From Amycolatopsis acidiphila (GTDB lineage Bacteria > Actinomycetota > Actinomycetes > Mycobacteriales > Pseudonocardiaceae), in NCBI RefSeq assembly GCF_021391495.1, contig NZ_CP090063.1:6696001-6760000 (forward strand): a stretch of DNA of 64,000 nucleotides. The letters are read 5' to 3'. A model generated the notes under the pieces. It was given only the letters and a program-made list of their open reading frames with translations, did no database searches and was not told the origin of the DNA. Within the stretch, counting starts at the first letter, position 1; every line of letters begins with the position of its first letter. The translations under genes and the position numbers were made by a program. Positions 43,874 through 54,107 of the stretch are shown here, piece after piece.

Positions 43874-44641
43874 TCAAAGAGCGGTGAGGATACGGGGACC
43901 GTCCTCGGTGACGGCCACCGTGTGCTCGACGTGCGCTGCGCGGCTGCCGTCGGAGGTGAGGAGCGTCCAGCCGTCGGCGGCGGTTCGGTAGTCGTCACGC
44001 CCGCCCGCGAGGAACATCGGCTCGATCGCGATGACCAGGCCGGGCCGCAGCCGCATGCCCTTGCCCGCGGGCCCCTCGTTCGGCAGGTGCGGCGCCTCGT
44101 GCATGGCCCGGCCGACGCCGTGGCCGCCGTAGTCGGCGAGCAGTCCGTAACCAGCCCGGCGCCCGATCACCCCGATGGGGTGCGAGACGTCACCCAGCCG
44201 GTTGCCCGGGCGCATCTGCTCGATGCCGGCCGCGAGAGCCCGCTCGGTGGTCGCGATGAGCTCCAGGTCCGCGGGGTCGGCCTCGCCGACGACGAAGCTG
44301 ATCGCCGCGTCCCCGTGCCAGCCGTCCAGTCCCGCCCCGAAGTCGGCGCTGAGCAGGTCACCGTCGGCCAGCCGGTAGTCCGTCGGGATGCCGTGGACCA
44401 CGGCGTCGTTGACGCTCGTGCACAGCACGGCCGGATACGGCGTGGTCGCGAAACCCGGTTGGTAGTGCAGGAACGGCGACTTCGCCCCGGCCGCGGACAG
44501 CATGTCCGCCGCGAGCTCGTCGAGCTCCAGCAAACTCGTGCCGACCCGCGCCTGCGCCCGGACGGCCTGCAGTACCTTCGCGACGACCCGGCCCGCCTCC
44601 CGGAGCACGGCTAGTTCGCCCTCGGTCTTCAACTCGATCAC
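43874..44641 (-). CDS. map: Methionine aminopeptidase, type I
   Basis: A 255-residue enzyme from GTG 44641, preceded by AAGGTGG. Metal ligands and catalytic residues: His in VVHGIPTD, Asp pair in SADFGAGLDGWHGDAAIS, His in YGGHGVGRAMHEAPHLPN, Glu in VIAIEPMF and Glu in HVEHTVAVTEDG. It removes the initiator methionine from nascent proteins. Actinomycetes carry several copies; this isolated one is not in the ribosomal-protein operon, so it is an extra paralogue. It faces the SARP gene across a short AT-rich divergent promoter region. Confidence 0.92.
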   Translation of the reverse strand: MIELKTEGELAVLREAGRVVAKVLQAVRAQARVGTSLLELDELAADMLSAAGAKSPFLHYQPGFATTPYPAVLCTSVNDAVVHGIPTDYRLADGDLLSADFGAGLDGWHGDAAISFVVGEADPADLELIATTERALAAGIEQMRPGNRLGDVSHPIGVIGRRAGYGLLADYGGHGVGRAMHEAPHLPNEGPAGKGMRLRPGLVIAIEPMFLAGGRDDYRTAADGWTLLTSDGSRAAHVEHTVAVTEDGPRILTAL

Positions 44642-44650
44642 TGGCCACCT

Positions 44651-44690
44651 TCATTGGTATAATTATAACGGTATTTCTATCACAGAGTAC
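44651..44690. promoter_or_regulatory. AT-rich divergent promoter region (map / SARP)
   Basis: Contains the 10-bp palindrome TATAATTATA (44658-44667), which gives a perfect TATAAT -10 hexamer on each strand. This is the most AT-rich stretch in the window. Neither strand shows a convincing -35, so promoter assignment is tentative. Confidence 0.45.
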
Positions 44691-44760
44691 CGGGGACGGC
44701 AAAGCCAGAGATCGACTTCCGTATGGTCTGCGTGAACAGCATTCAATGGAGATCACGCCC

Positions 44761-47613
44761 GTGTCCAAGCCAGTCGAGCCGCCCGGTCAGGCGATCTGGC
44801 GCTTCCGTCTGCTCGGCCGGTTCTCCGTCGAGAAGGACGGCGAGGCGGTGAGCATCCGGTCGCGGCTGCACCAGAGCCTGCTCGCCACCCTGCTCGCCCA
44901 TCCCAACCAGGTGGTACCCGCAGACGACCTCGTCGACGCTATCTGGCAGCGCCGGCCGAAGAACGCCAGCAACAGCCTGCACGTGCTGGTCAAACGCCTG
45001 CGGGCGGCACTCGGCGACGCCGAACGCGTCCGCGCCGAGCCCGGCGGCTACCGCGTCGTGGTCGCCGAGCGCGAGCTGGACCTGCTGGAGTTCACGAGCC
45101 TGCTCACGGCGGCGAAGGGCGCCGAGGACCAGGTCGCGGAGCGTAACTACCTGTCAGCCGCGCTCACGCTGTGGAGTGACGGGCTCGCCCCGTCACCGCT
45201 GGGCGAGCGCGACCACAGCGAGCTGGAGGAGCTGCGCCTCACGGCGTTGAGCCGCCGGATCGCGCTGGACCTGGAGACCGGGCGCGAGGCCGAGGCGATC
45301 CCGGAGCTGCGGCGGCTGACCCAACGCCATCCCCTGCGGGAGGGCTTCTGGGCCCAGTTGATGCGTGCGCTGTACCAGGCCGGTTCGCAGGCGGAAGCGC
45401 TTGCGGTCTACGCCGACGCCCGCGCTGTCCTGGCCGACGAGCTGGGCGTGGAGCCGGGCGCGGAGCTGCGGGAGCTGTACGCCGCGGCGCTGTCGGCCGA
45501 CGGTTCGGGGGCCTGGCAGCCGGTCTGCCAGCTGCCGTCCGGGATCGACGACTTCGTCGGCCGCGACGACATCCTGGCGCGGCTCGAACAGTTGCTGGAG
45601 CCGGGCGAGGCGACCCGGGTGGTCGTCGTGTGGGGCCAGCCCGGGGTCGGCAAGAGCACCCTCGCCGTCCAGGCGGCGCACCGGCTGCGGGAGCGTTACC
45701 CGGACGGCCAGTGGTTCGCCGCCCTGTACGACCGGCACGCCGGGCGTACCTCGGCGCACGAGCTGCTCGAACAGTTGTTGCTGGCCGGCGGACTGCCCGC
45801 CGGGCAGATCCCGGCGCAGACCGGCGCCCGCTCGGCCGCGTTGCGGGCCCGCCTCGCCGACCGCCGGGTGCTGCTCGTCCTGGACGACGCGAGCGAAGCC
45901 GCGCAGGTGGTGCCCGCGTTGCCGGGCACCGGGGGTTGCGCCGTGCTCGTCACGTCGCGCCGGTCGTTGCTCGACCTGCCGAGCGCTCGCCGCACGCGGA
46001 TCGAGCCCCTGCGTGGCGACAGCGGCATCCAGCTGCTCAGCCAGATGATCGGCGCGGACCGCGTCGCGGCGGAACACGTCCACGCCGAGGAGCTGGTGCG
46101 GCTGTGCGGGGCGCTGCCGCTGGCGTTGCGCATCGCGGGTGCGCGGCTGTCGCTGCGGCCCGAGGCATTGCTGAGCTCACTGGTGCAGCGACTGCGTGAC
46201 GAGCGGACGCGGCTCGACGAGCTCGCCGTGGAGGGCATGGAGGTTCGCGCGAGCCTGACGCTGACCTATCGGGGGCTCAGCCCGCCCGCGCAGCAGGCGC
46301 TTCGCCGGACGGCGGTGCTGCCGCGGACCGGCTTCCCGGCGTGGGCGCTGGGCGCGGTCGCCGACGGCGGCGACGGCGAGCGGCTGATCGAGGCGCTGAC
46401 GGCGTCCGCGTTGCTGGAGCCGTGCGGGGTCGACGAGATCGGGCAGACCCGCTACCGCACCCACGACCTGGTCGCGTTGTACGCGCAGGATCTCGCCAGC
46501 GAGGAGGACCGGGTGCCGTCGTTGCGGCGGCTGCTCGACGTTCTGCTCGCCCGCGGCAAGGAGGTCTACCGCGAGGCCGCGCGCTGGACCGAGGAGCTGC
46601 AGCCGTACCAGCCTCCGGGCGCCGCACCGTCCGAAGTGGACCTCGTTCCGCTGGAATGCCCTGCGGCGTGGGCGAGGGCGGAGCGGAACCTGCTGCTGGC
46701 GGTGGTCGACCAGGCCTGCTCGGCCGGCTGGCACGCCGACGCGGCACGGCTCGCGGACCTGGTCATCCCGGCGCTGCATCTCGGCGGCGGCTTCGACCAG
46801 CTGGCCGCCACGCGGCAGCGGATCGCCGACGCGGCGCGGGCGGCAGGCGACGAGCTGGTCGCCTGGCGTGCCGACTACGGCCGCGCGGAGGCCTCGCTGG
46901 CCGAGGACGTCGCGGAGTCGGAGCGGACGTTCGTCGCCTGCGCGGCGGCCTTCGAACGGCTGGGTGCGACGACGGAACTGGCGTTCAGCCTGACCGGGGT
47001 GGCGTTCTGCCGGATGATGCGCAACCAGCCGGACCTGGAGACGGCGGAGCGCGCGGTACGGATCGCCGAGACCGGCGAGGACCGGATCGCGTACTGCACG
47101 GCCAGCCGGACGCTCGCGCAGACGTTGCAGCAGCTGGACCGCACCCGGGAAGCGGTGTCGATCCTGAAGAAGACGAGCCAGGAGGCCGCGGAACTCAACG
47201 TCGAGTCGCTGACCGCGGGGCTGTTCCGCGAGCTGGCGCGTGCGGCGTTGCTCCTGGGTGACGTCGACACCGCGGCGGCCGCCTGCGCGGACGCGGCGCC
47301 GTTGCTGACCGGCAACCCCCACGACGAGGGCTGGCTGCTGCAGCTGCGCAGCCGGGTCGAGACGGCGCAGAACCGGTTCGCCGACGCGGCCGCCACGGCC
47401 CGCCGCTCGCACGAGATCTTCACCGACCTCGGCGACCGGCGCGCGGCGGCGAGTTCGCTGATCTGGCTGGCGGACGCCCTGTGGCGCGGCGGCGACCACA
47501 CCGAGGCGGCGGCGCTGGCCCGGCAGGCACGGGAGGCGCTGGCCGCGATGGGGTCGACGATCCTTGCCCCGGAAGCGGAACGCATCCTCACGCAAGCCAC
47601 CCGCAGCGTCTGA
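44761..47613 (+). CDS. SARP/AfsR-type transcriptional regulator (wHTH-BTAD-NB-ARC-TPR)
   Basis: About 950 residues. GTG 44761 is chosen because GGAG lies 8 nt upstream; ATG 44746 in frame adds five residues. Domains: OmpR-like winged helix (FRLLGRFSVEKDGEAVSIRSRLHQSLLATLLAHPN), bacterial transcriptional activation domain to about 250 (LYQAGSQAEALAVYADARAVLADELGVEPGAELRELY), NB-ARC ATPase with Walker A GQPGVGKST near 292 and Walker B VLLVLDDA near 375, helical HTH/WHD and TPR-like repeats to the end. AfsR-type regulators couple nucleotide state to activation of secondary metabolism. No biosynthetic cluster is in the window, so the target is unknown. Confidence 0.9.
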   Translation: MSKPVEPPGQAIWRFRLLGRFSVEKDGEAVSIRSRLHQSLLATLLAHPNQVVPADDLVDAIWQRRPKNASNSLHVLVKRLRAALGDAERVRAEPGGYRVVVAERELDLLEFTSLLTAAKGAEDQVAERNYLSAALTLWSDGLAPSPLGERDHSELEELRLTALSRRIALDLETGREAEAIPELRRLTQRHPLREGFWAQLMRALYQAGSQAEALAVYADARAVLADELGVEPGAELRELYAAALSADGSGAWQPVCQLPSGIDDFVGRDDILARLEQLLEPGEATRVVVVWGQPGVGKSTLAVQAAHRLRERYPDGQWFAALYDRHAGRTSAHELLEQLLLAGGLPAGQIPAQTGARSAALRARLADRRVLLVLDDASEAAQVVPALPGTGGCAVLVTSRRSLLDLPSARRTRIEPLRGDSGIQLLSQMIGADRVAAEHVHAEELVRLCGALPLALRIAGARLSLRPEALLSSLVQRLRDERTRLDELAVEGMEVRASLTLTYRGLSPPAQQALRRTAVLPRTGFPAWALGAVADGGDGERLIEALTASALLEPCGVDEIGQTRYRTHDLVALYAQDLASEEDRVPSLRRLLDVLLARGKEVYREAARWTEELQPYQPPGAAPSEVDLVPLECPAAWARAERNLLLAVVDQACSAGWHADAARLADLVIPALHLGGGFDQLAATRQRIADAARAAGDELVAWRADYGRAEASLAEDVAESERTFVACAAAFERLGATTELAFSLTGVAFCRMMRNQPDLETAERAVRIAETGEDRIAYCTASRTLAQTLQQLDRTREAVSILKKTSQEAAELNVESLTAGLFRELARAALLLGDVDTAAAACADAAPLLTGNPHDEGWLLQLRSRVETAQNRFADAAATARRSHEIFTDLGDRRAAASSLIWLADALWRGGDHTEAAALARQAREALAAMGSTILAPEAERILTQATRSV

Positions 47614-47643
47614 CCGCCGCCCGGCGTGGCCGGTCCCGCGACT

Positions 47644-47665
47644 TGTCAGCGACGTGTCAGCGACG
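47644..47665 (+). repeat. Perfect tandem 11-bp repeat downstream of the SARP gene
   Basis: TGTCAGCGACG occurs twice head to tail (47644-47654 and 47655-47665); a TGTCATC follows at 47669. An 11-bp period with a conserved heptamer is the pattern bound by SARP proteins and PhoP (PHO box). It lies between two converging genes, so no promoter is obvious. Confidence 0.55.
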
Positions 47666-47763
47666 TCCTGTCATCATCCTCAGCGGGGCTGGACCGCGCA
47701 TGGGGGTCGGCCCAGCGACGTTGCAGTCGGGCGGCGCCAGCGTCGTCGCCGCCGGACTCAACC

Positions 47764-48918
47764 TCAGTGCAGGCCCAGCTCCCGTGCGATGACCATCCGC
47801 TGGATCTCGCTCGTTCCCTCGCCGATCTCCAGGATCTTCGCGTCGCGGTAGAACCGGCCGACCGCGAACTCGTTCATGAACCCGTACCCGCCGAAGATCT
47901 GCGTGGCGTCGCGGGCGTTGTCCATCGCGGCGTTCGACGAGACCAGCTTCGCGATCGAGGCCTCCCTCTTGAACGGCTCCCCACGCAGCATCTTCGCCGC
48001 GGCCTCGTAGTACGCCAGCCGCGCGGTGTGCGCCCGCATCTCCATGTCCGCGATCTTGAACTGGATCGCCTGGTAGCTCCCGATCTGCGTGCCGAACGCC
48101 TCGCGCTCCCGCGCGTACCGCAGGCATTCGTCGACGCAACCCTGCGCCAGCCCGACGCTGAGCGCGGCGATCGCGACCCGGCCCTCGTCGAGGATCGACA
48201 GGAACTGCGCGTACCCGCGCCCGCGCTCGCCGAGCAGGTTCTCCGCGGGCACCCGGCAGTCCGAAAAGGACAGCCCGTGGGTGTCCGACGCGTTCCAGCC
48301 CACCTTCGAGTACTTCGGCTCGACGGTGAACCCCGGCGTCCCCGACGGCACGATGACCGCCGAGATCTCCTTGCCACCGTCGGCCTTTCGCCCGGTCACG
48401 GCGGTGACCGTGACCAGCCGGGTGATGTCCGTGCCGGAGTTGGTGATGAACGACTTGCTGCCGTTGACGACCCACTCGTCGCCGTCGAGCTTCGCCGTCG
48501 TGCGGGTCGCGCCCGCGTCGGAGCCGCCGCCCGGCTCGGTCAGGCCGAACCCTCCCAGCGCCTCGCCCGAGCACAACGCCGGCAGCCAGCGTTCCCGCTG
48601 CTCCCGGCTGCCGAACCGGAAGATCGGCATCGCACCGAGTGACACCCCGGCTTCCAGCGTCACGGCGACCGACGAGTCGACCCGGCCCAGCTCCTCCAGC
48701 GCGAGACACAGGGCGAAGTAGTCGCCGCCCATGCCGCCGAACTCCTCCGGGAACGGCAGCCCGAACAACCCCATCCGGCCCATCTGCGCGACCAGGTCGT
48801 ACGGGAACTCCCCGCGCTCGTAGAAGCCGCCGATCACCGGCGCCACCTCGTTCTGCGCGAAGTCGTGCACCGTCTTTCTCAGTGCCTCGTACTCTTCGTC
48901 TAGCCTGAAGTCGATCAT
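47764..48918 (-). CDS. Acyl-CoA dehydrogenase (FadE19 / isovaleryl-CoA dehydrogenase-like)
   Basis: A 384-residue enzyme from ATG 48918. Signatures: [62 protein letters not shown] (two overlapping parts), [18 protein letters not shown] and the C-terminal [21 protein letters not shown] with [14 protein letters not shown], where Glu is the catalytic base of the SCAD type. It oxidises a short or branched acyl-CoA. The gene order dehydrogenase-biotin carboxylase-carboxyltransferase with a TetR gene matches mycobacterial fadE19-accA1-accD1. Its ATG overlaps the TGA of the carboxylase gene. Confidence 0.9.
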   Translation of the reverse strand: MIDFRLDEEYEALRKTVHDFAQNEVAPVIGGFYERGEFPYDLVAQMGRMGLFGLPFPEEFGGMGGDYFALCLALEELGRVDSSVAVTLEAGVSLGAMPIFRFGSREQRERWLPALCSGEALGGFGLTEPGGGSDAGATRTTAKLDGDEWVVNGSKSFITNSGTDITRLVTVTAVTGRKADGGKEISAVIVPSGTPGFTVEPKYSKVGWNASDTHGLSFSDCRVPAENLLGERGRGYAQFLSILDEGRVAIAALSVGLAQGCVDECLRYAREREAFGTQIGSYQAIQFKIADMEMRAHTARLAYYEAAAKMLRGEPFKREASIAKLVSSNAAMDNARDATQIFGGYGFMNEFAVGRFYRDAKILEIGEGTSEIQRMVIARELGLH

Positions 48919-50864
48919 TTCTCCGCCTCCGGGGTCACCACGGCCAGTGTTTCGTCCAGCGCGACCTGTTGGCCTGCCTGGACACGCAGTTCGCGCACCA
49001 CACCGTCGACGGGTGCGACCACGGTGTGCTCCATCTTCATCGCCTCGACCACGGCCAGCGGCGTGCCCGCCGCGACCACCTCGCCGGGCGACACCTTCAC
49101 CACCAGCACGGTGCCGGGCATCGGGCTCACGACGGGACCGCCCTCGGTCGTTTCGCCGTGTGACGCCAGCAGGTTGGGCCGCTCGCGGACGGCCACGGCA
49201 TGCCCGTCGCGCGCGAGCCAGTCCCCGCTGCGCAGGTACCGGCGGAACTCGCCGTCGTAGTGCACGTCGAGCCGATTTCCCTGCCGTTGTGCGGAAACCG
49301 GCACCGGGGCGCCGTCGTCCACGGTGACCGAGGCGGCGTCGGGCAACCCCTCGACCCGTACCAGGGCCTCGGTGTCCCCCGCCTTGAGCCGCATCGTCAC
49401 GCCGCCGACGGCACCGAGCCGCCAGCCGCTCGGCACCTCCCACGGATCCACCACGCCACCCTCGGGCACCAGGCCGATCAACCGGTCCAGCGCCGCGGCG
49501 ACGAAGAACTCCGAAGGCACCTCGCCGGACACCAGCTCGTCCAGCCGCCGCTCCACCAGCTCGGTGTCCAACTGTCCGCTTTGCACATCCGGGTCGGCCA
49601 GCAGTGCCCGCAGGAACGAGACGTTCGTGGTCAGGCCGAGCACGGCCGTGCCGGCCAGCGCCCGGTCGAGCCGGTGCAGGGCCGCCGCGCGGTCCGGGCC
49701 CCAGGCGATCACCTTGGCCAGCATCGGGTCGTAGTCCGAGCCGACGACGGCACCGGGGCGCAGCCACGAGTCGACGCGGACCCCGGCCGGCTCGCCGAGC
49801 TCCAGCACTGTGCCGCCGGTGGGGACGAAGCCGCGCGCCGGGTCCTCCGCGTACACACGGGCCTCGACCGCGTGCCCGTTGAGCCGGATGTCCTCCTGCG
49901 CGAACGGAAGCGGCTCGCCCGCGGCGACGCGAAGCTGCCAGTCGACGAGGTCCAGACCTGTCACCAGCTCGGTCACCGGATGCTCGACCTGCAGGCGGGT
50001 GTTCATCTCCATGAAGAAGAACTCGTCCGGCGCCTTGGCCGACACGATGAACTCGACGGTGCCCGCGCCCGTGTAGCCGACCGACCGCGCGGCCTCGGCG
50101 GCCGCCGCGCCCATGCGTTCGCGAGTGGCCGCGTCGAGCAGCACCGACGGCGCCTCTTCGATGATCTTCTGGTGCCGCCGCTGCAGGCTGCATTCGCGCT
50201 CGCCCAGGTGCAGCACCGTGCCGTGCGCGTCCGCGAGCACCTGGATCTCGATGTGCCTGGGCGTCGTGACGAAGCGCTCCAGCAACAGCCTGTCGTCACC
50301 GAAGGCCGACTTCGCCTCGCGCTGCGCCGACTCGACCGCGGCGGAGAGGTCCGCCGGGTCGGTCACCAGCCGCATGCCCTTGCCGCCACCGCCCGCGGAC
50401 GGCTTGAGCAGCAGCGGGTAACCGACCTCGGCGGCGGCCGCCGAAATACCGGTGGGGTCGTCCGTTCTGCCTTCCCAGGACAGACCGGGTACCACCGGTA
50501 CCCCCGCGGCCGAGACAGTGGCCTTCGCGTGGATCTTGTCGCCCATCGCCTCGATGGCCTCGGCGGGCGGGCCGATGAACACCACCCCCGCGTCGGCGCA
50601 GGCACGCGCGAAGCGGGCGTTCTCCGAGAGGAAGCCGTACCCCGGATGCACCGCCTGCGCACCGGTTTCCAGCGCCGCCTCCAGGATGTCCGTGATGGAC
50701 AGGTAGTTCGAGATCCGGACCGCGGTGTCGGCGTCGTGCACGTGCCGGGCGTCGGCGTCCGCGGCGGTGTACACCGCGATCGAGCGGATGCCCGTCTCCC
50801 GCAGCGTCCGCATCACCCGGACGGCGATCTCGCCCCGGTTGGCGACCAGAACAGCGTCGAACAT
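48915..50864 (-). CDS. accA1: Acyl-CoA carboxylase alpha subunit (biotin carboxylase + biotin carrier)
   Basis: A 649-residue protein. The ATP-grasp biotin carboxylase part has [65 protein letters not shown] and [18 protein letters not shown]. The C-terminal carrier domain ends with [19 protein letters not shown], Lys being the biotinylation site. It carboxylates biotin with bicarbonate and ATP. With the adjacent beta subunit it forms an acyl-CoA carboxylase, in this operon type 3-methylcrotonyl-CoA carboxylase of leucine catabolism. Confidence 0.93.
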   Translation of the reverse strand: MFDAVLVANRGEIAVRVMRTLRETGIRSIAVYTAADADARHVHDADTAVRISNYLSITDILEAALETGAQAVHPGYGFLSENARFARACADAGVVFIGPPAEAIEAMGDKIHAKATVSAAGVPVVPGLSWEGRTDDPTGISAAAAEVGYPLLLKPSAGGGGKGMRLVTDPADLSAAVESAQREAKSAFGDDRLLLERFVTTPRHIEIQVLADAHGTVLHLGERECSLQRRHQKIIEEAPSVLLDAATRERMGAAAAEAARSVGYTGAGTVEFIVSAKAPDEFFFMEMNTRLQVEHPVTELVTGLDLVDWQLRVAAGEPLPFAQEDIRLNGHAVEARVYAEDPARGFVPTGGTVLELGEPAGVRVDSWLRPGAVVGSDYDPMLAKVIAWGPDRAAALHRLDRALAGTAVLGLTTNVSFLRALLADPDVQSGQLDTELVERRLDELVSGEVPSEFFVAAALDRLIGLVPEGGVVDPWEVPSGWRLGAVGGVTMRLKAGDTEALVRVEGLPDAASVTVDDGAPVPVSAQRQGNRLDVHYDGEFRRYLRSGDWLARDGHAVAVRERPNLLASHGETTEGGPVVSPMPGTVLVVKVSPGEVVAAGTPLAVVEAMKMEHTVVAPVDGVVRELRVQAGQQVALDETLAVVTPEAEK

Positions 50865-50883
50865 GAGGGTCGAACCAGCCTCT

Positions 50884-52467
50884 CTACATCCTGAAGACGC
50901 CGTAGCCGACGGGTTCCAGTGGCGCGTTCGCCGCGACGGACAACGCCAGGCCGAGCACCGTGCGGGTGTCCGCGGGGTCGATCACGCCGTCGTCCCACAG
51001 CCGCGCGGTCGAGTAGTAGGGATTGCCCTGCTCCTCGTACTGCGCGCGGATCCGGTCCTTGAAGGCCTCCTCGCCCTCGGCGTCCCGGCGGACGGCCGAG
51101 AGCACCGACGCCGCCTGCTCGCCGCCCATCACGGAGATCCGGGCGTTGGGCCACATCCACAGGAAGCGGGGCGAATACGCACGGCCGCACATGGAGTAGT
51201 TGCCGGCGCCGAACGAACCTCCGATGATCACCGTGAACTTCGGCACCCGCGCACACGCGACGGCGGTGACCATCTTCGCGCCGTGCTTGGCGATCCCGCC
51301 CGCCTCGTACGCCTTGCCGACCATGAACCCGCTGATGTTCTGCAGGAACACCAAGGGGATCGAGCGCTTGTCGCACAGCTCGATGAAGTGCGCGCCCTTC
51401 ATCGCCGACTCGGCGAACAACACGCCGTTGTTGGCGATGACGCCGACCGGGTGCCCGTGGATCCGGGCGAAGCCGGTGACCAGCGTGGTGCCGTACTCCT
51501 TCTTGAACTCCGCGAACCTGCTGCCGTCGACGACGCGCGCGATGACCTCGCGGACGTCGTAGGGGGTCCGGGAATCCGTCGGGACCACGCCGTAGAGCTG
51601 GTGCGGGTCGACCGCGGGCTCCTCCGTCGGCAACACGTCCCACGGCCGCGGCGTGCGCGGCCCGAGCGTCGACACGATCGACCGGACGATCTGCAGGGCG
51701 TGCGCGTCGTCGTTCGCGAGGTGGTCGGTGACCCCGGACTGGCGGGCGTGCACGTCGCCGCCGCCCAGCTCCTCGGCCGTGACGACCTCCCCCGTCGCCG
51801 CCTTCACCAGCGGCGGGCCACCCAGGAAGATGGTGCCCTGGTTGCGCACGATCACGGCCTCGTCGCTCATCGCCGGCACGTACGCGCCGCCCGCGGTGCA
51901 CGAGCCGAGCACCGCGGCGATCTGCGGGATGCCGCGGGCGGACATGGTGGCCTGGTTGTAGAAGATGCGGCCGAAGTGCTCCCGGTCGGGGAACACGTCG
52001 TCCTGCCGGGGCAGGAACGCGCCGCCGGAGTCGACCAGGTAGACGCACGGCAGGTTGTTGTGCAGCGCGACTTCCTGTGCGCGCAGGTGCTTCTTGACGG
52101 TCATCGGGTAGTACGTGCCGCCCTTGACCGTGGCGTCGTTCGCGACGATCACGCACTCACGGCCGGACACCCGGCCGATGCCGGTGATGATCCCCGCCGC
52201 CGGGGCGTCGTCGTCGTAGAGGCCGTTCGCGGCCAGCGGGGACAGCTCGAGGAAGGGCGAACCGGCGTCGAGCAGGGCGTCCACCCGGTCGCGCGGCAGC
52301 AGCTTGCCGCGTTCCACGTGCCGGGCGCGGGACTTCTCCGGCCCGCCGAGCCGCGCGGCCGCGAGCCGTTTGCGCAGGTCCTCGACGAGCTCCGCGTGCG
52401 AGGTGGCGTTGCGCGCGTAACTCTCGCTCCGCGGGTCCGCGGTGGTGGTGAGCGTCGGTGTGTCCAT
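50884..52467 (-). CDS. accD1: Acyl-CoA carboxylase beta subunit (carboxyltransferase)
   Basis: A 527-residue carboxyltransferase. Both crotonase-fold halves are visible: [41 protein letters not shown] N-half (seen as [18 protein letters not shown]), [28 protein letters not shown]; then the C-half with [64 protein letters not shown] (in parts). This resembles AccD1/MccB. First gene of the three-gene operon; the start at 52467 faces an inverted pair of 16-bp operators. Confidence 0.92.
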   Translation of the reverse strand: MDTPTLTTTADPRSESYARNATSHAELVEDLRKRLAAARLGGPEKSRARHVERGKLLPRDRVDALLDAGSPFLELSPLAANGLYDDDAPAAGIITGIGRVSGRECVIVANDATVKGGTYYPMTVKKHLRAQEVALHNNLPCVYLVDSGGAFLPRQDDVFPDREHFGRIFYNQATMSARGIPQIAAVLGSCTAGGAYVPAMSDEAVIVRNQGTIFLGGPPLVKAATGEVVTAEELGGGDVHARQSGVTDHLANDDAHALQIVRSIVSTLGPRTPRPWDVLPTEEPAVDPHQLYGVVPTDSRTPYDVREVIARVVDGSRFAEFKKEYGTTLVTGFARIHGHPVGVIANNGVLFAESAMKGAHFIELCDKRSIPLVFLQNISGFMVGKAYEAGGIAKHGAKMVTAVACARVPKFTVIIGGSFGAGNYSMCGRAYSPRFLWMWPNARISVMGGEQAASVLSAVRRDAEGEEAFKDRIRAQYEEQGNPYYSTARLWDDGVIDPADTRTVLGLALSVAANAPLEPVGYGVFRM

Positions 52468-52476
52468 GCCAGCCCA

Positions 52477-52522
52477 GGTTAGTCGCCGTTAACTACGCCC
52501 TCGATGTTAACGACGACTAACC
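52477..52522. promoter_or_regulatory. Inverted pair of 16-bp TetR-type operators in front of accD1
   Basis: GTTAGTCGCCGTTAAC (52478-52493) and, on the opposite strand, GTTAGTCGTCGTTAAC (52506-52521) form 17-bp arms GGTTAGTCG(C/T)CGTTAAC with a 12-nt centre. They begin 10 nt upstream of the accD1 start. A third copy is next to the TetR gene at 53464. Confidence 0.78.
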
Positions 52523-52536
52523 GGGCTGTCCAGAGG

Positions 52537-53325
52537 TCAGAGCGCGGCTTTGAAGGTGGGGTAGTAACCGCTCGCCTGACCGGTCGCGGTCGGGTGATAG
52601 GACTCGTCCACCGGCCACGTCACACTGTTGAGCCACGGCGAGCCCGAGCAGATCTCGTGCCCGGTGAAGGCCGGGCGCACGTCCGCGAACGTGAAGCCGG
52701 CGTTCGCGGCCGCCTTGTTGATGACCGTGTCGAGGGCGTCCGCGCCGCCGTTGACGTACCCGCGGGACGTGTCGGACAGCCCCACCGAGCAGGAGCCGCC
52801 GATCTTGTAGAAGTGCGGGTAGCCGAGCACGACGACCTCCGCGTTCGGCGCCTTGCTCCGGATCGTGCGGTAGACGTTGTCGAGCAGGCCCGGCAGCGTC
52901 GTGTTCACGTAGTTCGTCGCGTTCGTCACCGCGGTCTTGCAGCCCGAGTCACCACCGATGATGCAGTCCTCCATCACGCTGCTGAACCCTGCGTCGTTGC
53001 CGCCGACGCTGATCGACACGAGCGTCGTCGACGAGCTCAACGCCCCGGCCTGGTTGTTGAGCACGTCCGAGGTCTTGGCGCCGGAGCAGGCCTGGAAGCT
53101 CAGCGACGCCCCGCTGGAGTTCGCGTACAGCTCCGGGTAGGCCTTGGCGCTGCGCTTGCAGCTACTGGAGTCGAGGTAGGACCCGGCACCGACGCCGGAG
53201 GAGTAGGAGTCGCCGAGGGCGACGTAGTTGACGGCCGCGGCGTCGGCGACCCCGGTCAGTCCCAGCGTTGCCAGCAAAGCGGCGACGGCGACGGTAAGCG
53301 TTCTCAAGGCTGCGGGGACGGTCAT
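52537..53325 (-). CDS. Secreted SGNH-family lipase/esterase
   Basis: A 262-residue protein. ATG 53325 follows GAAGGG and begins a Sec signal peptide (VPAALRTLTVAVAALLATLGLTGVADA, cleavage likely after ADA). The SGNH blocks are clear: VALGDSYSSGVGAG (Ser), a Gly block, SISVGGNDAGF (Asn) and DESYHPTATGQASGY (Asp-x-x-His). Six cysteines after the signal peptide can form the three disulfides known in Streptomyces SGNH lipases. It hydrolyses extracellular lipid esters. It lies between the accD1 operators and the TetR gene, and may share the latter's control region (inference). Confidence 0.9.
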   Translation of the reverse strand: MTVPAALRTLTVAVAALLATLGLTGVADAAAVNYVALGDSYSSGVGAGSYLDSSSCKRSAKAYPELYANSSGASLSFQACSGAKTSDVLNNQAGALSSSTTLVSISVGGNDAGFSSVMEDCIIGGDSGCKTAVTNATNYVNTTLPGLLDNVYRTIRSKAPNAEVVVLGYPHFYKIGGSCSVGLSDTSRGYVNGGADALDTVINKAAANAGFTFADVRPAFTGHEICSGSPWLNSVTWPVDESYHPTATGQASGYYPTFKAAL

Positions 53326-53425
53326 GGCAGGCCCTTCTTCGAGTGACAGACCACACATAGGTGTAGCAGGGTTGTTGCTCACAAGGACCCGCAATTAGTC
53401 GGTAAGTGGTAACGAGATGGCGAAC

Positions 53426-53441
53426 GTTAGTCGTCGCTAAC
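53426..53441. promoter_or_regulatory. Third 16-bp operator copy, upstream of the TetR gene
   Basis: GTTAGTCGTCGCTAAC, one base different from the copy at 52506. It lies 22 nt before the TetR start and on the other side faces the SGNH lipase gene (start 53325), consistent with autoregulation. Confidence 0.72.
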
Positions 53442-53463
53442 CTGCACCCGTTAGCATGACGGG

Positions 53464-54051
53464 ATGCCGAGCCCTACCCCGCTGGTCAACGGTGAGAAGG
53501 CGAGCCGCCGCGAGCAGATCCTGACCGCGGCGGCCGAGCTGTTCGCGCGCCACGGGTTCCACGGAGTGGGCATCGACGACATCGGCGCGGCCGTCGGCAT
53601 CTCCGGGCCTGCACTGTACCGCCACTTCCGCAGCAAGGACGCGATGCTCGGCGAGATGCTGAGCTCGATCAGCCACTTCCTGCTCGACGGCGGGAGCGCC
53701 CGCGCAGAGGCGACGGCGGACCCGGAGCGGGTGCTGGCGGAGCTGGTGGACTTCCACGTGAACTTCGCGCTCACCCAGCCGTCGCTGATCACGGTGCAGG
53801 AGCGCAACCTCGCCAACCTCACCGACGCCGACCGCAAGCAGGTCCGCGCGCTCCAGCGCCGCTACGTCGAGGTGTGGGTGCGGGCGATCCACGACGCGGT
53901 GCCGGGGGTGAGCGAGCGCCAGGCGCGGTCGGCGGCACACGCCGTGTTCGGCCTGATCAACTCGACCCCGTACAACCGCTATCTGGATGACAGCGAGCTG
54001 GCCGATCTGCTGCGGCGGCTGGCACTCGGTGCGTTGCGCTCGCTCGCCTGA
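53464..54051 (+). CDS. TetR-family regulator, probable repressor of the carboxylase operon
   Basis: A 195-residue protein. The HTH is at about 17-60: QILTAAAELFARHGFHGVGIDDIGAAVGISGPALYRHF, followed by RSKDAMLGEML. The helical C-terminal domain has ALTQPSLITVQERNLANLTDADRKQVRALQRRYVEVWV, the pattern seen in fatty-acid-type TetR regulators. Mycobacteria keep a TetR gene (Rv2506) beside accD1-accA1-fadE19. The matching 16-bp words before its own gene and before accD1 support direct repression, relieved by a branched acyl-CoA or free acid. Confidence 0.88.
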   Translation: MPSPTPLVNGEKASRREQILTAAAELFARHGFHGVGIDDIGAAVGISGPALYRHFRSKDAMLGEMLSSISHFLLDGGSARAEATADPERVLAELVDFHVNFALTQPSLITVQERNLANLTDADRKQVRALQRRYVEVWVRAIHDAVPGVSERQARSAAHAVFGLINSTPYNRYLDDSELADLLRRLALGALRSLA

Positions 54052-54107
54052 GTCACCCGTTCTTCCTACTAGCGCAAACCCACTGTTCCTGGTGTTTGAT
54101 AGGACGG

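Noticed and set aside
44761..47613. SARP gene as marker of a biosynthetic gene cluster in this window
   Set aside because: Neighbours are map and beta-oxidation/carboxylase genes. There is no PKS, NRPS, terpene or RiPP core gene.
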